Part shown: piece after piece, positions 6,091-13,487 of the stretch | Layout of the letters: every line of letters starts with the position of its first letter | Numbering within the stretch: position 1 is the first letter of the stretch | NCBI GenBank assembly: GCA_049582065.1 | Contig: JBAUTF010000111.1 | Coordinates: forward strand, 1 to 25,201 | DNA from: DATKSS01 sp049582065 | GTDB lineage: Bacteria; Chloroflexota; Dormibacteria; Dormibacterales; Dormibacteraceae | Length of the DNA: 25,201 nucleotides | Direction: 5' to 3' | Made by a program: the position numbers and the translations under genes | Notes under the pieces: model-generated | What the model saw: the letters and a program-made list of their open reading frames with translations, nothing else | Databases searched by the model: none | Told to the model about the DNA's origin: nothing

Positions 6091-6129
6091 AACGTACCAG
6101 ACCGCGCGCCGGAACCATGCGCGGATAAT
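6091..6129. promoter_or_regulatory. Divergent leaderless promoters of aminotransferase and GNAT genes
   Basis: On the minus strand TACGTT (6096-6091) is followed by 7 nt and GTG 6083. On the plus strand GATAAT (6124-6129) is followed by 7 nt and ATG 6137. The gap between the two start codons is 53 bp. Clear -35 hexamers are not visible for either. Confidence 0.5.
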
Positions 6130-6136
6130 GGTCTCC

Positions 6137-6700
6137 ATGGCCAAGGCCAGCCCCCCCGCTCGAAAGGACGGCGGCGCGGCCCGAACGCGAGCCCGGCCGA
6201 ACAGCAGCAGCGCATTCGAGCTCCGACCCGCCACCCATGCGGACCTGGGCGCGATCGTGGGGATCTACAACTGGGCGGTCAACCAGACCTTCGCCACCAT
6301 CGATTCGGAGCCCCTGGACACCGAGGAGGCCGCGGCGTGGTGGGAAGCCCACGGCAGGCGCTCCAAGCTGCTGGTCGCGACCGACGAGACCGGCGTGATC
6401 GGCTGGGCGCGCCTTTTCCCTTGGAATCAGCGAGGCTTCGACATCGTGGAGGACCTCGTATACGTCGACCCAGTTCACCATGGCCGAGGCATTGGGCGGG
6501 AGCTCTTGACCGAGCTGATCGAAGAAGCGCGCGGGCTCGGCTACAGGACCATCGTCGCCACCGTGGCCACCGACAACCGCGCCGGCCTGGCTCTGCATGC
6601 GAAAGCCGGGTTCGAGGTGGTCGGCACGATCCGCGACGCGGCCCACAAGTTCGACCGATGGATGGACATCACGCTGGTCCAGCGAGCCCTCGAGAAGTAA
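6137..6700 (+). CDS. GNAT N-acetyltransferase, phosphinothricin acetyltransferase-like
   Basis: A 187-residue GCN5-type acyltransferase. After a basic, probably disordered N-terminus of ~25 residues comes the PAT/YncA-like core: IVGIYNWAVNQTFATIDSEP, the acetyl-CoA pyrophosphate loop HHGRGIGRELL, then ATDNRAGLALHAKAGFEVVGT and a WMDITLVQRAL ending. Relatives acetylate phosphinothricin, methionine sulfone/sulfoximine or other small amines using acetyl-CoA; the substrate here is not determinable. ATG 6137 is preferred over ATG 6128 because the latter overlaps the GATAAT -10 element. The gene is divergent from the aminotransferase and converges with the membrane protein that ends at 6712. Confidence 0.85.
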   Translation: MAKASPPARKDGGAARTRARPNSSSAFELRPATHADLGAIVGIYNWAVNQTFATIDSEPLDTEEAAAWWEAHGRRSKLLVATDETGVIGWARLFPWNQRGFDIVEDLVYVDPVHHGRGIGRELLTELIEEARGLGYRTIVATVATDNRAGLALHAKAGFEVVGTIRDAAHKFDRWMDITLVQRALEK

Positions 6701-6711
6701 GCTCCGCGCCT

Positions 6712-7152
6712 TCAGACCGGGCCCATCGATGGAGAGGCCCGCTTCGTTCCCGGCCGTGACCCGAGGAGCGCAAATGTCACCGCCACCGTCGCAAGCAGTG
6801 CGGGAGCCCATTCGATGAAGCCCCCGAAGCTGATGACCTGGGGTATCGACTGGAGAGCAGCAGAGACGGCTGACACCCACCAGGCTCCGAACCGCAGACT
6901 GACCAGGGGCGCGCCCGACAGCAAGATCAAGCTGCCGGCAATCACAAACGGAAGCGGCCCTCCCCACGCGGACACCGCCGGCAGCGACTGGCACACGCTC
7001 GCGCCGGCGCTCGTGCTTGTGCACCCTTCGGCGCCGCCCGGGACGAATTGGGCGACCAGTGCCAGGATCGCTAACACCGGCGCGAGCACCGCGATCGACA
7101 TGATCATTCGACCGTGTCCGCGCATGATCATGCCAGCTGCGGCTCCAAGCAC
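6712..7152 (-). CDS. Small integral membrane protein (last gene of the sulfurtransferase run)
   Basis: A frame of about 146-154 residues with four hydrophobic segments: LVLGAAAGMIM, SIAVLAPVLAILALVAQFV, PFVIAGSLILLSGAPLV, and a C-terminal stretch ending ALLATVAVTFALLG. I do not recognise a family. The start is unclear: GTG 7152 is the first conventional start after the upstream stop, but the first helix appears to begin earlier, and a CTG at 7176, 2 nt past the preceding gene's TAA and preceded by GGGGGG, is a possible non-standard start. The reading frame continues further upstream but there overlaps the solute-binding protein. It converges with the GNAT gene, 11 bp apart. Confidence 0.55.
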   Translation of the reverse strand: MLGAAAGMIMRGHGRMIMSIAVLAPVLAILALVAQFVPGGAEGCTSTSAGASVCQSLPAVSAWGGPLPFVIAGSLILLSGAPLVSLRFGAWWVSAVSAALQSIPQVISFGGFIEWAPALLATVAVTFALLGSRPGTKRASPSMGPV

Positions 7153-7178
7153 CAGAGCAAGAGGCGGGATGATCAGCC

Positions 7179-8426
7179 TTACATCCCCCCGAAGAAGGAG
7201 CCGATTGGCGCGGCCGTCGCGTAGGCGGCCGGATACACCGTCTTCATGACGCCGACAGCCTGCCACTGGCCGACCACCGCCGCCGCCCGGGTGTTCTGAC
7301 CCTCGTCGAGGGCCCCCGCGCCGGCGAACTTCACCCCGCCGCCGTTGATGCTGTCGCCCACCGGCACGTCCACGTTGAGGGCCGCGACTCGGATCGTCTC
7401 CGAGCTGACCGGGCCGCTCATCTTGGCGAGGACGTCGTGGAAGAGCGTCCACCCACCGACGAACCCGGCCACCGCGGGGATCTCCATCGACGCGCCCGAG
7501 TTGTCACTCGCGTAGGTCGAGCGCGCCCTGGCCAGCAGCGCCTCGCCCGCGGCCGATAGGGCGGCGGGGCTGATATCGGCGTCGGGCTTGTCCGCGGCAT
7601 AGACGCCTACGGCATCGGCGCCGAGCCGTTGGCCGAACAGCGGCATGCAGAAGGCCGAGCTCGTGCCGATGGCGCCCTTCAGCATCACGTGATGACGCAG
7701 AATCGCCTGCCAGATCGCGATGCCGTCGTCGAGGTAGCTGACGTCGTAGAGGAAGTCAGGGCGATCCTCGGCCAGCCGCAGGGCGATGATGTCGGGGTCG
7801 TAGGCGTTGGGGTTGTACTCGATCACGTCGACCACGTTGATTCCGAGCGCCTGGGCGAGCTGCTGCTCGCCACCCCCGACCGAGCTGCCGTAAATGTCGT
7901 TGACGCGCACGACGACCGCGCGCGGCGCTTTCAGCTGGGCGGCCGGCATGAGCACGTCATGGGTGAAGTTGACCGCCATGCGCCCGAGCGAGCTGCCCGT
8001 CGCAACGGTGCGAAAGACGTAGTTGCGCTGAGCCGTGATCGGATCGGCGACCGCTCCGGTCTCCCAGTACACGGTCTTCAGCTGCTCGGCGCGCGCGGAG
8101 GCCGCCGCCGACAGCGTGCTGCCGTACGTGCCGAGGATCGCGGGCACGTGATAGTCGTGGACGAGCGTGTCGACCGCTGCGCTGGCGGCTTGGGGCGTGG
8201 TCGCATCGATGACCTGGAGCCGGACGTTGGGCGCGCCCTCCTCCTCTGCGACCTGCAGCGCCGCTTGCACCCCCGCGAGCTCCTCCTTGCCTCCAGGCGC
8301 CTGCGGGCCGCTGAGGGGATAGATCGCGCCCAGCACGATCGACTGGCGGGCCGGGGCCGTCAGCGATTGGCCGCACGCGGCCGCGATCACAAGGAGAAAA
8401 GCGCCGGCAGCCAGTCGGCGGATCAC
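7179..8426 (-). CDS. Type I solute-binding lipoprotein (LivJ-like, Peripla_BP_6)
   Basis: A 415-residue ABC-type substrate-binding protein. A signal peptide with lipobox IAAAC (Cys18) is followed by the LivJ-fold start 'IVLGAIYPLSGPQAPGG', then VDTLVHDYHVPAILGTYGSTLSAAAS and NYVFRTVATGSSLG, typical of branched-chain amino-acid/amide binding proteins. It would capture a small ligand outside the membrane. No permease or ATPase gene is in the window, so it is an orphan receptor or is served by transporter genes elsewhere. It starts with GTG 8426, 22 nt after the thioredoxin-like gene, in the same run as the sulfurtransferase; a sulfur-containing or amino-acid ligand is a guess from context. Confidence 0.82.
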   Translation of the reverse strand: MIRRLAAGAFLLVIAAACGQSLTAPARQSIVLGAIYPLSGPQAPGGKEELAGVQAALQVAEEEGAPNVRLQVIDATTPQAASAAVDTLVHDYHVPAILGTYGSTLSAAASARAEQLKTVYWETGAVADPITAQRNYVFRTVATGSSLGRMAVNFTHDVLMPAAQLKAPRAVVVRVNDIYGSSVGGGEQQLAQALGINVVDVIEYNPNAYDPDIIALRLAEDRPDFLYDVSYLDDGIAIWQAILRHHVMLKGAIGTSSAFCMPLFGQRLGADAVGVYAADKPDADISPAALSAAGEALLARARSTYASDNSGASMEIPAVAGFVGGWTLFHDVLAKMSGPVSSETIRVAALNVDVPVGDSINGGGVKFAGAGALDEGQNTRAAAVVGQWQAVGVMKTVYPAAYATAAPIGSFFGGM

Positions 8427-8448
8427 CGCCTCAGGATATCGATCCCGG

Positions 8449-8859
8449 TTATGCGGTGGCTGGGACGCTCACGGCGGCGGTTCGCGCATCCGCCAGCTGG
8501 CGCTCGAGCTTCGTCGCGGGCGCATACCCGTAGTTGACGTGCAGGGCGCGGCCGTCCGCCGACATCACGACCGTGGTCGGCAGCGTATACACGTGGAACT
8601 GGTCCGCCAGGGTGCGGTCTTCGATCGCGTCAACCTTGTCGACGCGCACCGGTCCGAGCTTGGCCAATGCCGGCTCCTGGTGCGTGCGGCAGACGGTGCA
8701 GCTCTCGCCGGTGAAGTAGAGGATGTAGGGCTCGCTCGCGGGAGCCGCCGTTGCCCCGATGGCGCGCCGGCGCGCGATGTGCGCGCGTACGGCCTCCAGG
8801 CAGGCGGCGACGAGCACGATCGCGCCCACCGCCGCCAGCGCCCAGAGCTGCGCGCTCAC
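8449..8859 (-). CDS. Membrane-anchored thioredoxin-like protein (CTVC)
   Basis: A 136-residue protein with an N-terminal membrane helix (about 4-22) and a thioredoxin fold: YILYFTGESCTVCRTHQ (Cys54, Cys57), then VDKVDAIEDRTLADQFHVYTLPTTVVMSADG with the cis-Pro loop TLPT. The active pair is CTVC instead of the canonical CGPC, which would alter its redox potential. It is likely a thiol-disulfide partner or sulfur carrier acting with the sulfurtransferase. Its GTG start overlaps the DUF4395 stop by the 4-nt GTGA, showing translational coupling. The order sulfurtransferase-DUF4395-thioredoxin is a known actinobacterial arrangement. Confidence 0.85.
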   Translation of the reverse strand: MSAQLWALAAVGAIVLVAACLEAVRAHIARRRAIGATAAPASEPYILYFTGESCTVCRTHQEPALAKLGPVRVDKVDAIEDRTLADQFHVYTLPTTVVMSADGRALHVNYGYAPATKLERQLADARTAAVSVPATA

Positions 8860-9332
8860 GCTCGAATCAATCCCCGCTTGCCAAGCTGGAAGTAGATCTG
8901 GCAGCCCAGGCAGTACCCGAACGCCAGGTTCACGAATGCCAGCACCGCGACCAGCAGCGCGATGGCGAGCCCGATGACCAGGCCCGGGCCAGGTCGGAAG
9001 TCGCCCGAGAGCAGAGGGCCAAACACGAGCAGGGAGGAGATGCCAAGGAAGACTCCGCCCAGGCCCTGGGCGAAGTTGTGCGGCTCAGGCCGGTCGGCCA
9101 TCGGTCGCGCCTTGACTATGCCGCGCGGCTTCAGGATCTTGAAGTAGAGCTGCTTGAACAGCGCCAGCTGCGGCGCGAAGGTGCCCAGCAGAAGCACGAC
9201 CGCAAGCAGCGGGATCAGCCAGATCAGCCATGGCACGGCCTGGCTCCCTAACACCGCGACGAGCACGGTGGCGACGATCCCGGTCTGGTTGACCTTGAGC
9301 GCCGAGTGGTCGACGGTCTGCGTGACGGCCAT
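8856..9332 (-). CDS. DUF4395 family integral membrane protein
   Basis: A 158-residue protein with about four membrane segments, including PWLIWLIPLLAVVLLLG near residues 34-50 and VIGLAIALLVAVLAFVNLAFG near 119-140. It ends with the family's CLGC motif (Cys141, Cys144) next to the last helix. DUF4395 proteins occur next to thioredoxin and rhodanese genes and are thought to take part in thiol chemistry or sulfur transport at the membrane; the mechanism is unknown. ATG 9332 begins 2 nt after the sulfurtransferase stop. An upstream frame extension into that gene lacks membrane-protein character and is rejected. Confidence 0.85.
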   Translation of the reverse strand: MAVTQTVDHSALKVNQTGIVATVLVAVLGSQAVPWLIWLIPLLAVVLLLGTFAPQLALFKQLYFKILKPRGIVKARPMADRPEPHNFAQGLGGVFLGISSLLVFGPLLSGDFRPGPGLVIGLAIALLVAVLAFVNLAFGYCLGCQIYFQLGKRGLIRA

Positions 9333-9334
9333 CC

Positions 9335-10177
9335 CTACTTCTCGATGGGGACGCGGATCGAGCTGCCCCATTCGGTCCACGAGCCGTCGTAGTTCTTGAC
9401 GTCCTTGTAGCCGAGGAGCTCGTGAAGCACGAACCACGTGTGCGCGGAGCGCTCGCCGATGCGGCAGTAGGCGATCACCTCTTTGTCCGGCACGATGCCT
9501 TTGCCGCCGTAGATCTGCTTGAGCTCATCGAGGCTCTTGAAGGTGCCGTCCTCGGTGTTGACCGCGGTGCCCCACGGGATGCTCACCGCCGTCGGGATGT
9601 GGCCGCCGCGTTGCGCTCCCTCCTGCGGCAGGTTTTCCGGCGCGAGCAGCTCACCCGAGTACTCCTTGGGCGAGCGGACGTCGACCAGGCCCGCTTTGCC
9701 GAGCCTCGACTGCACGTGGTCCCGGTACGCGCGAATGTCCTCTTTCGGAGAGCCGTGGAAGCGGTATTCCGTAGCGGCGTAGCCGGGTGCGTCCGTGATA
9801 TAAGGCCGCCCTTCCTTCTCCCACTTGACACGTCCGCCGTCGATCAGCTGGACCTTGTCGTGCCCGTAGTACTTCAGCGCCCAGTACGCGTAGGCGGCGA
9901 ACCAGTTGTTGTTGTCACCGTAAAGGAGGATGGTCGTGTCGGGCGTGATTCCGCTCGTGCCCAGCAGATTCGCGAGCGCCTCCTTGCTTGCGATGTCCCT
10001 GTTGACCTGGTCCTGGAGGTGCTTCTTCCAGTTCCAACCGACGGCTCCTTCGATATGTCCCTTCTCATAGGCGGACGGGTCGACGTCGACCTCGACGATG
10101 CGAAGTCCCTTGTCCTTTCCGTGCTCGGCCACCCACTCGGTGGAAACCAAAGCCTTGGTCTGTGTCGATGAGCTCAA
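9335..10177 (-). CDS. Thiosulfate sulfurtransferase, two rhodanese domains (CysA/SseA type)
   Basis: About 280 residues in two rhodanese domains. The N-terminal half carries the structural motif VEVDVDPSAYEKGHIEGAVG and an inactive loop (LYGDNNNWFAAY). The C-terminal half has LVDVRSPKEYSGE and the active loop CRIGERSAHTWF (Cys238), the thiosulfate:cyanide sulfurtransferase signature, and ends with NYDGSWTEWG. It moves sulfane sulfur to a thiol acceptor, plausibly the thioredoxin-like protein downstream. Two TTG starts compete: 10183 is 2 nt from the GGGAGG Shine-Dalgarno sequence and 10177 is 8 nt away, so 10177 is preferred. The leader contains a stable hairpin (10232-10270). Confidence 0.9.
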   Translation of the reverse strand: MSSSTQTKALVSTEWVAEHGKDKGLRIVEVDVDPSAYEKGHIEGAVGWNWKKHLQDQVNRDIASKEALANLLGTSGITPDTTILLYGDNNNWFAAYAYWALKYYGHDKVQLIDGGRVKWEKEGRPYITDAPGYAATEYRFHGSPKEDIRAYRDHVQSRLGKAGLVDVRSPKEYSGELLAPENLPQEGAQRGGHIPTAVSIPWGTAVNTEDGTFKSLDELKQIYGGKGIVPDKEVIAYCRIGERSAHTWFVLHELLGYKDVKNYDGSWTEWGSSIRVPIEK

Positions 10178-10231
10178 ATCCAATACCTCCCTGAGAATGC
10201 CAATTACCGATGATCGACTCGGTGGGAAACT

Positions 10232-10270
10232 GCGGTCGGACGGGCGCGCCTCACGGCGCGAGCGAACCGC
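10232..10270 (-). promoter_or_regulatory. Structured leader element before the sulfurtransferase operon
   Basis: On the minus strand the RNA would form an outer stem GCGGT/ACCGC (10270-10266 with 10236-10232), an internal loop, and an inner 6-bp stem CGCGCC/GGCGCG capped by GTGA, a GNRA-class tetraloop (10260-10245). The plus-strand RNA would have a TCAC loop instead, which favours function on the minus strand. A second small hairpin (ACCGA/TCGGT, 10206-10223) lies between it and the ribosome site. No known riboswitch class was recognised. Confidence 0.3.
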
Positions 10271-10401
10271 CGGAACTAGCTACAGAAGCAGGCCGGAATG
10301 TGAACCAGGCGCTGGGCGGGCCAGCTCAGATCCTGCATATTCACGACATCTTATGACAACCCGCGATGGGCGACGATGATTCCCGTGATGGAAGCTCGTT
10401 A

Positions 10402-11241
10402 GTGCGAATCGATCTCATTAAGTACCAGGCCCTGGGCAACGACTACCTCGTCCTGGACCTGCCTGGGCCGCTCGACGAGGTCGTCCCATTGCTCCCTCTG
10501 TTGTGCGACCGAAACCTGGGCCTGGGCTCCGACGGCCTGCTCGCCTTCGACCCCGCGGCCATGATCGTGCGCATCTTCAACCCGGACCGCTCGGAGGCGC
10601 AGAAGAGCGGCAACGGCCTTCGCATCACGGCCGCGCACGCGGTGCTGGAGCATGGCGCGGGCGATCGCTTTGAGCTGCGCACTGCGGACCGCGCCAACGC
10701 GGTGAGGGTGCTCGCACGCGACGGCGCGGAGGTGAGCTCGGAGATCGACATCGGACGGCCTTCGTTCAAGGCGGCCGACCTGCCGGCGAGATTCGAAGGC
10801 GAGCCAGGACGGGTCCATCTGGACACCCCCGCCGGCGGGGTCAACGCGGTGCTCGTGTCTGTCGGCAACCCTCACTGCGTGGTGTTCGGCCAGCCCGTGA
10901 CGAAACAGCGCTGCCTCGAGCTCGGGCCCCACCTCGAGCGCCACGACGCATTCCCGGAGCGCACCAACGTGCAGCTCTGCGAGGTCATCGACCGCGCCCA
11001 CGTACGGGTCGAGATCTGGGAGCGCGGCGCCGGCTACACGCTGGCTTCAGGCACGAGCGCAAGCGCGGTCGCGGCGGCATGCATGCGCGAGGGCCTGGTC
11101 GGCGACCACGTCACAGTGAAGATGCCGGGCGGCAACCTGGCAGTGCGGCGTGAATCCTCCGGAAACCTGGTGCAGTCCGGACCTGCTCGGCGCGTCTACC
11201 GCGCCACCGTCGACCTCGCCGACTTCAGTGGCGGGCGCTGA
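10402..11241 (+). CDS. DapF-family (diaminopimelate epimerase-like) protein lacking both catalytic cysteines
   Basis: A 279-residue protein with the DapF two-domain fold signatures: KYQALGNDYLV, CDRNLGLGSDGLL, RIFNPDRSEAQKSGNGLR, SVGNPHCVVF, and WERGAGYTLASGTSASA. Genuine epimerases use two cysteines as acid and base, in 'xCGNGxR' and 'GETxACGTG'. Here both are serine (Ser69, codon AGC; Ser216, codon TCA), and the Glu of GET is Tyr212. Overall length matches DapF. It therefore may not epimerise diaminopimelate; a different isomerase or binding role is possible. The GTG 10402 start matches the family N-terminus; ATG 10366 would add 12 acidic residues. It overlaps the HAD gene tail-to-tail by 17 bp. 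Confidence 0.85.
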   Translation: MRIDLIKYQALGNDYLVLDLPGPLDEVVPLLPLLCDRNLGLGSDGLLAFDPAAMIVRIFNPDRSEAQKSGNGLRITAAHAVLEHGAGDRFELRTADRANAVRVLARDGAEVSSEIDIGRPSFKAADLPARFEGEPGRVHLDTPAGGVNAVLVSVGNPHCVVFGQPVTKQRCLELGPHLERHDAFPERTNVQLCEVIDRAHVRVEIWERGAGYTLASGTSASAVAAACMREGLVGDHVTVKMPGGNLAVRRESSGNLVQSGPARRVYRATVDLADFSGGR

Positions 11242-11896
11242 CGAGGCGGTTCACCGCCGCCGGAAGCTCGCCCAACCCGCCCACGACCTCGTCTGCCAGC
11301 GATGGGTCGTCCTTCTCGTCCTGGCGGTTGACCCAGATGCGGCTGATGCCCAGGTCGCGGGTCGGGCGGATGTCGTGGAAGTAGCTCTGCGCGACGTGGA
11401 TCCATGCGCCGGCGGAGGCCCCGAAGGTGGACTGGAAGAGCCGGAAGTGCGCCGGATCCGGCTTGTAGGCGGAAACGTCCTCCGCGGTAACGACCGCGTC
11501 AAAAGAGATCGGAAGCCGGCGCTGCGTCAGGGCGATCAGGTCACGGTCGCAGTTGGTCAGCAGCGCGAATTTCCAACCTTCCTTGCGCAGCTCGCTCAGC
11601 GCAGGCCCCACGTCCGCGAACGCCGGCCAGTAGGGAATCGTCGAAACCAGGGCGGTCGCATCGTCAGCCTTGAGGTCTACCGACAGGCGGTGCGCCGCGC
11701 GGCGAGTCGTCTCGGTGAGCACGGCGCGGTACCGATGGAACGATCCCGCGTTCTCGACCTCGGCTTCGAGCGCGATGTAGGCGTCGAGAAAGGCCGGGCC
11801 GTGCCCCGGGAACAGCAGCTCCCCGGTGGTCCGGATCCCGTGGCGCCAATCGATCAGCGTGCCGAAGCAGTCGAACGTCAGCCAGCGATCGGCCAC
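11225..11896 (-). CDS. HAD-superfamily hydrolase, haloacid dehalogenase type II-like
   Basis: A 223-residue HAD protein: motif I FDCFGTLIDW with nucleophile Asp9, motif II LLTNCDRDL, motif III lysine in SAYKPDP, and a weaker motif IV region (VAQSYFHDI). The helical cap between residues ~20 and 85 is of the type found in L-2-haloacid dehalogenases and related phosphatases. Substrate is unknown. GTG 11896 is preceded by AAGGA 5 nt upstream, inside the 12-nt gap after the GYD-protein stop, so it is the last gene of the AIM24-GYD-HAD group. Its 3' end overlaps the DapF-like gene by 17 bp. Confidence 0.85.
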   Translation of the reverse strand: MADRWLTFDCFGTLIDWRHGIRTTGELLFPGHGPAFLDAYIALEAEVENAGSFHRYRAVLTETTRRAAHRLSVDLKADDATALVSTIPYWPAFADVGPALSELRKEGWKFALLTNCDRDLIALTQRRLPISFDAVVTAEDVSAYKPDPAHFRLFQSTFGASAGAWIHVAQSYFHDIRPTRDLGISRIWVNRQDEKDDPSLADEVVGGLGELPAAVNRLVSARH

Positions 11897-11908
11897 GACG
11901 TCCTTCGG

Positions 11909-12238
11909 CTAATGACCGGAGGCTCGGAACGCCGCTCCAGCCGCTTTCTTGGCCGCCTGGTCGACCTCTTCGGGCGTCAAGAGCGCAATCGTCTTGTAAT
12001 GCCCGGCGACGCCGGTCGCACCCACCGCGAGCGCGAATGCGGCGATGCTCACGTTGTCAGGCGCATCGACGATCGCGTAGACGTCGCTTTCGCCAAACCC
12101 GAAGTAGAAGGCGTCGAGGTGTCCCCCAAGCGACTTGACGGCCGTTTCGACCGCGTTGCGACGGCCCGTGCCGCCTTCCTTGACCAGGCCTTTGAGGCCC
12201 TCGTGCGAGTAACCCGCCTCGATGAGATATTTGGCCAT
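11909..12238 (-). CDS. GYD-domain protein
   Basis: A 109-residue small alpha/beta protein beginning MAKYLIEAGYSHEGLKGLVKEGG with 'GG(H)LDAFYFGFGESDVYAIVDAPD' in the centre, matching the GYD domain family, a dimeric ferredoxin-like fold of unknown function. The C-terminus (TPEEVDQAAKKAAGAAF) is a charged helix. AGGAGGAGG ends 6 nt before the ATG, one of the strongest ribosome sites in the window. It lies 43 bp after the AIM24 gene and 12 bp before the HAD gene. Confidence 0.85.
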   Translation of the reverse strand: MAKYLIEAGYSHEGLKGLVKEGGTGRRNAVETAVKSLGGHLDAFYFGFGESDVYAIVDAPDNVSIAAFALAVGATGVAGHYKTIALLTPEEVDQAAKKAAGAAFRASGH

Positions 12239-12281
12239 TGCAAGCCTCCTCCTGAACTAACCGCCCGACGGCACGTGCAAG

Positions 12282-12977
12282 CTAACCTGCTTTCGGCAGG
12301 TACTCCTGGATTGCGTGCGCCAGGTGCTGCATCGACATCGATTGCAGCCAGACCCGTCCTGGCCCGGTCAGCGTGGCGAGGAACAGCCCCGAGCCGCCGA
12401 ACAGCGCGTTCTGGATGCCGGGAACTGTCGTGATGTTGAACTGGACCGACTCCTGGAACATCCCGACCAGGCCCGGGTGCACGCGCAGTGTGTTCCCGGC
12501 CTGAAGGTCGTAAACGACGACCTCGCCATGAAGCTCGACCCACGCCTGGCCCTGGCCCTGGAGCCGCTGCATACGGAACCCGTTGCCGCCGAACACGCCC
12601 GCGCCCAGGCGCTGCTGGAACCCGATCGAGAACTGCACACCCAACGTGGCGCACATGAAGCCATGGCGGTGGACCATGTAGCCCTGTCCCGGAGCGATCT
12701 CCATCGGCAGGATCTGGCCCGGCAGCTTGGCCGAAAACGCGAGGAGGCCGGGTCCCCCGACCGCCGTGTACTCGGTCATGAAGAAGGTGCCGCCCGCCAC
12801 AGCTCGGCCCAGTGCGCCGAGGAAGCCACCCTGCTGTCCGCCGGCCGAGGTCGAGGTCTGCATCTGCACAGCCATCGACATCCAGCCAAGCTCTCCGGAC
12901 TCGGCGAAAACCTTGTCGTTCGGCTGCATGTTCAGCTCGAGAACCGGCATCACGGTGCCGACGATCTTCGATTCCAT
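12282..12977 (-). CDS. AIM24 family protein (TIGR00266-like)
   Basis: A 231-residue Gly-rich beta-strand protein. 'LELNMQPNDKVFAESGELGWMSMAVQMQT', 'GGTFFMTEYTAVGGPGLLAFSAKLPGQILPMEI' and the final 'SMSMQHLAHAIQEYLP' match the AIM24/TIGR00266 family (trypsin-inhibitor-like double-stranded beta-helix fold), first named for a yeast mitochondrial-biogenesis protein; the bacterial role is unknown. No signal peptide. The ATG at 12977 has GAGGGAGAG just upstream. It follows the Fur-family gene by 63 nt on the same strand and leads the GYD and HAD genes. Confidence 0.88.
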   Translation of the reverse strand: MESKIVGTVMPVLELNMQPNDKVFAESGELGWMSMAVQMQTSTSAGGQQGGFLGALGRAVAGGTFFMTEYTAVGGPGLLAFSAKLPGQILPMEIAPGQGYMVHRHGFMCATLGVQFSIGFQQRLGAGVFGGNGFRMQRLQGQGQAWVELHGEVVVYDLQAGNTLRVHPGLVGMFQESVQFNITTVPGIQNALFGGSGLFLATLTGPGRVWLQSMSMQHLAHAIQEYLPKAG

Positions 12978-13040
12978 ACTCTCCCTCTCGTCAAATAGGC
13001 GGTCGCTGTCGCGGCCACTCTATCAGGCGGCCGAAGGAGC

Positions 13041-13487
13041 CTAGTTGAAGTGGTGATGCGCGTCGATGGTGCGCCGCCGCACCACCGGCTTGCCAGGATT
13101 CCGGGAGCACTCGTCGCACACGCCCACCACCAGGACCTCGGTCCGGACGGGTCGGAATCGATGCCCCTCCTCCAGGTGCGACTCGAGCTCGCTGACGAGC
13201 TCTTCCTGGATGTGCAGCACCCCGCCGCAGACCTGGCAGACGGCATGGTGATGGTCGCCGGACGCGAGCTCGTAGTGTGTCGCGCCTTCACCCAGGTGCG
13301 CCGCGTAGACCGAGCCCGACGCCGTCAGAGCCTCGAGCGCCCTGTAGACCGTGCTGCGGGGAAAGCCCGGCCTGGTCTGATGGATCTCGGTCGCGATCTC
13401 CTCCGCGGTGCAGTGGCCGCCGAGCCTCACGATGGCGTTGTAGACCATCGTCCTTTGCGCGGTGCGCCGCATCCCGGGGGCGAGCAT
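13041..13487 (-). CDS. Fur-family metalloregulator (Fur/PerR/Zur)
   Basis: A 148-residue regulator: winged helix at about 5-75 (RRTAQRTMVYNAIVRLGGHCTAEEIATEIH...FPRSTVYRALEAL) and a metal-binding dimer domain with HHHAVCQVCGG and VCDECSRN, two C-x2-C pairs that form the structural zinc site, plus a His-rich tail (IDAHHHFN). Which metal or peroxide it senses cannot be decided. The start is ATG 13487, which shares its A with the peptidase TGA stop (TGATG), so it is translationally coupled; the longer upstream frame would overlap the peptidase by a further 54 nt. Iron, zinc or peroxide stress control is expected from the family. Confidence 0.9.
   Translation of the reverse strand: MLAPGMRRTAQRTMVYNAIVRLGGHCTAEEIATEIHQTRPGFPRSTVYRALEALTASGSVYAAHLGEGATHYELASGDHHHAVCQVCGGVLHIQEELVSELESHLEEGHRFRPVRTEVLVVGVCDECSRNPGKPVVRRRTIDAHHHFN

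Noticed and set aside
5175..6128. 317-aa plus-strand open frame antisense to the aminotransferase
   Set aside because: No family motifs, while the minus strand has the complete class III aminotransferase signature.
10184..10401. Cobalamin, S-adenosylmethionine or lysine riboswitch between the sulfurtransferase and DapF-like genes
   Set aside because: None of the conserved core boxes of these classes could be recognised on either strand; only generic hairpins were found.
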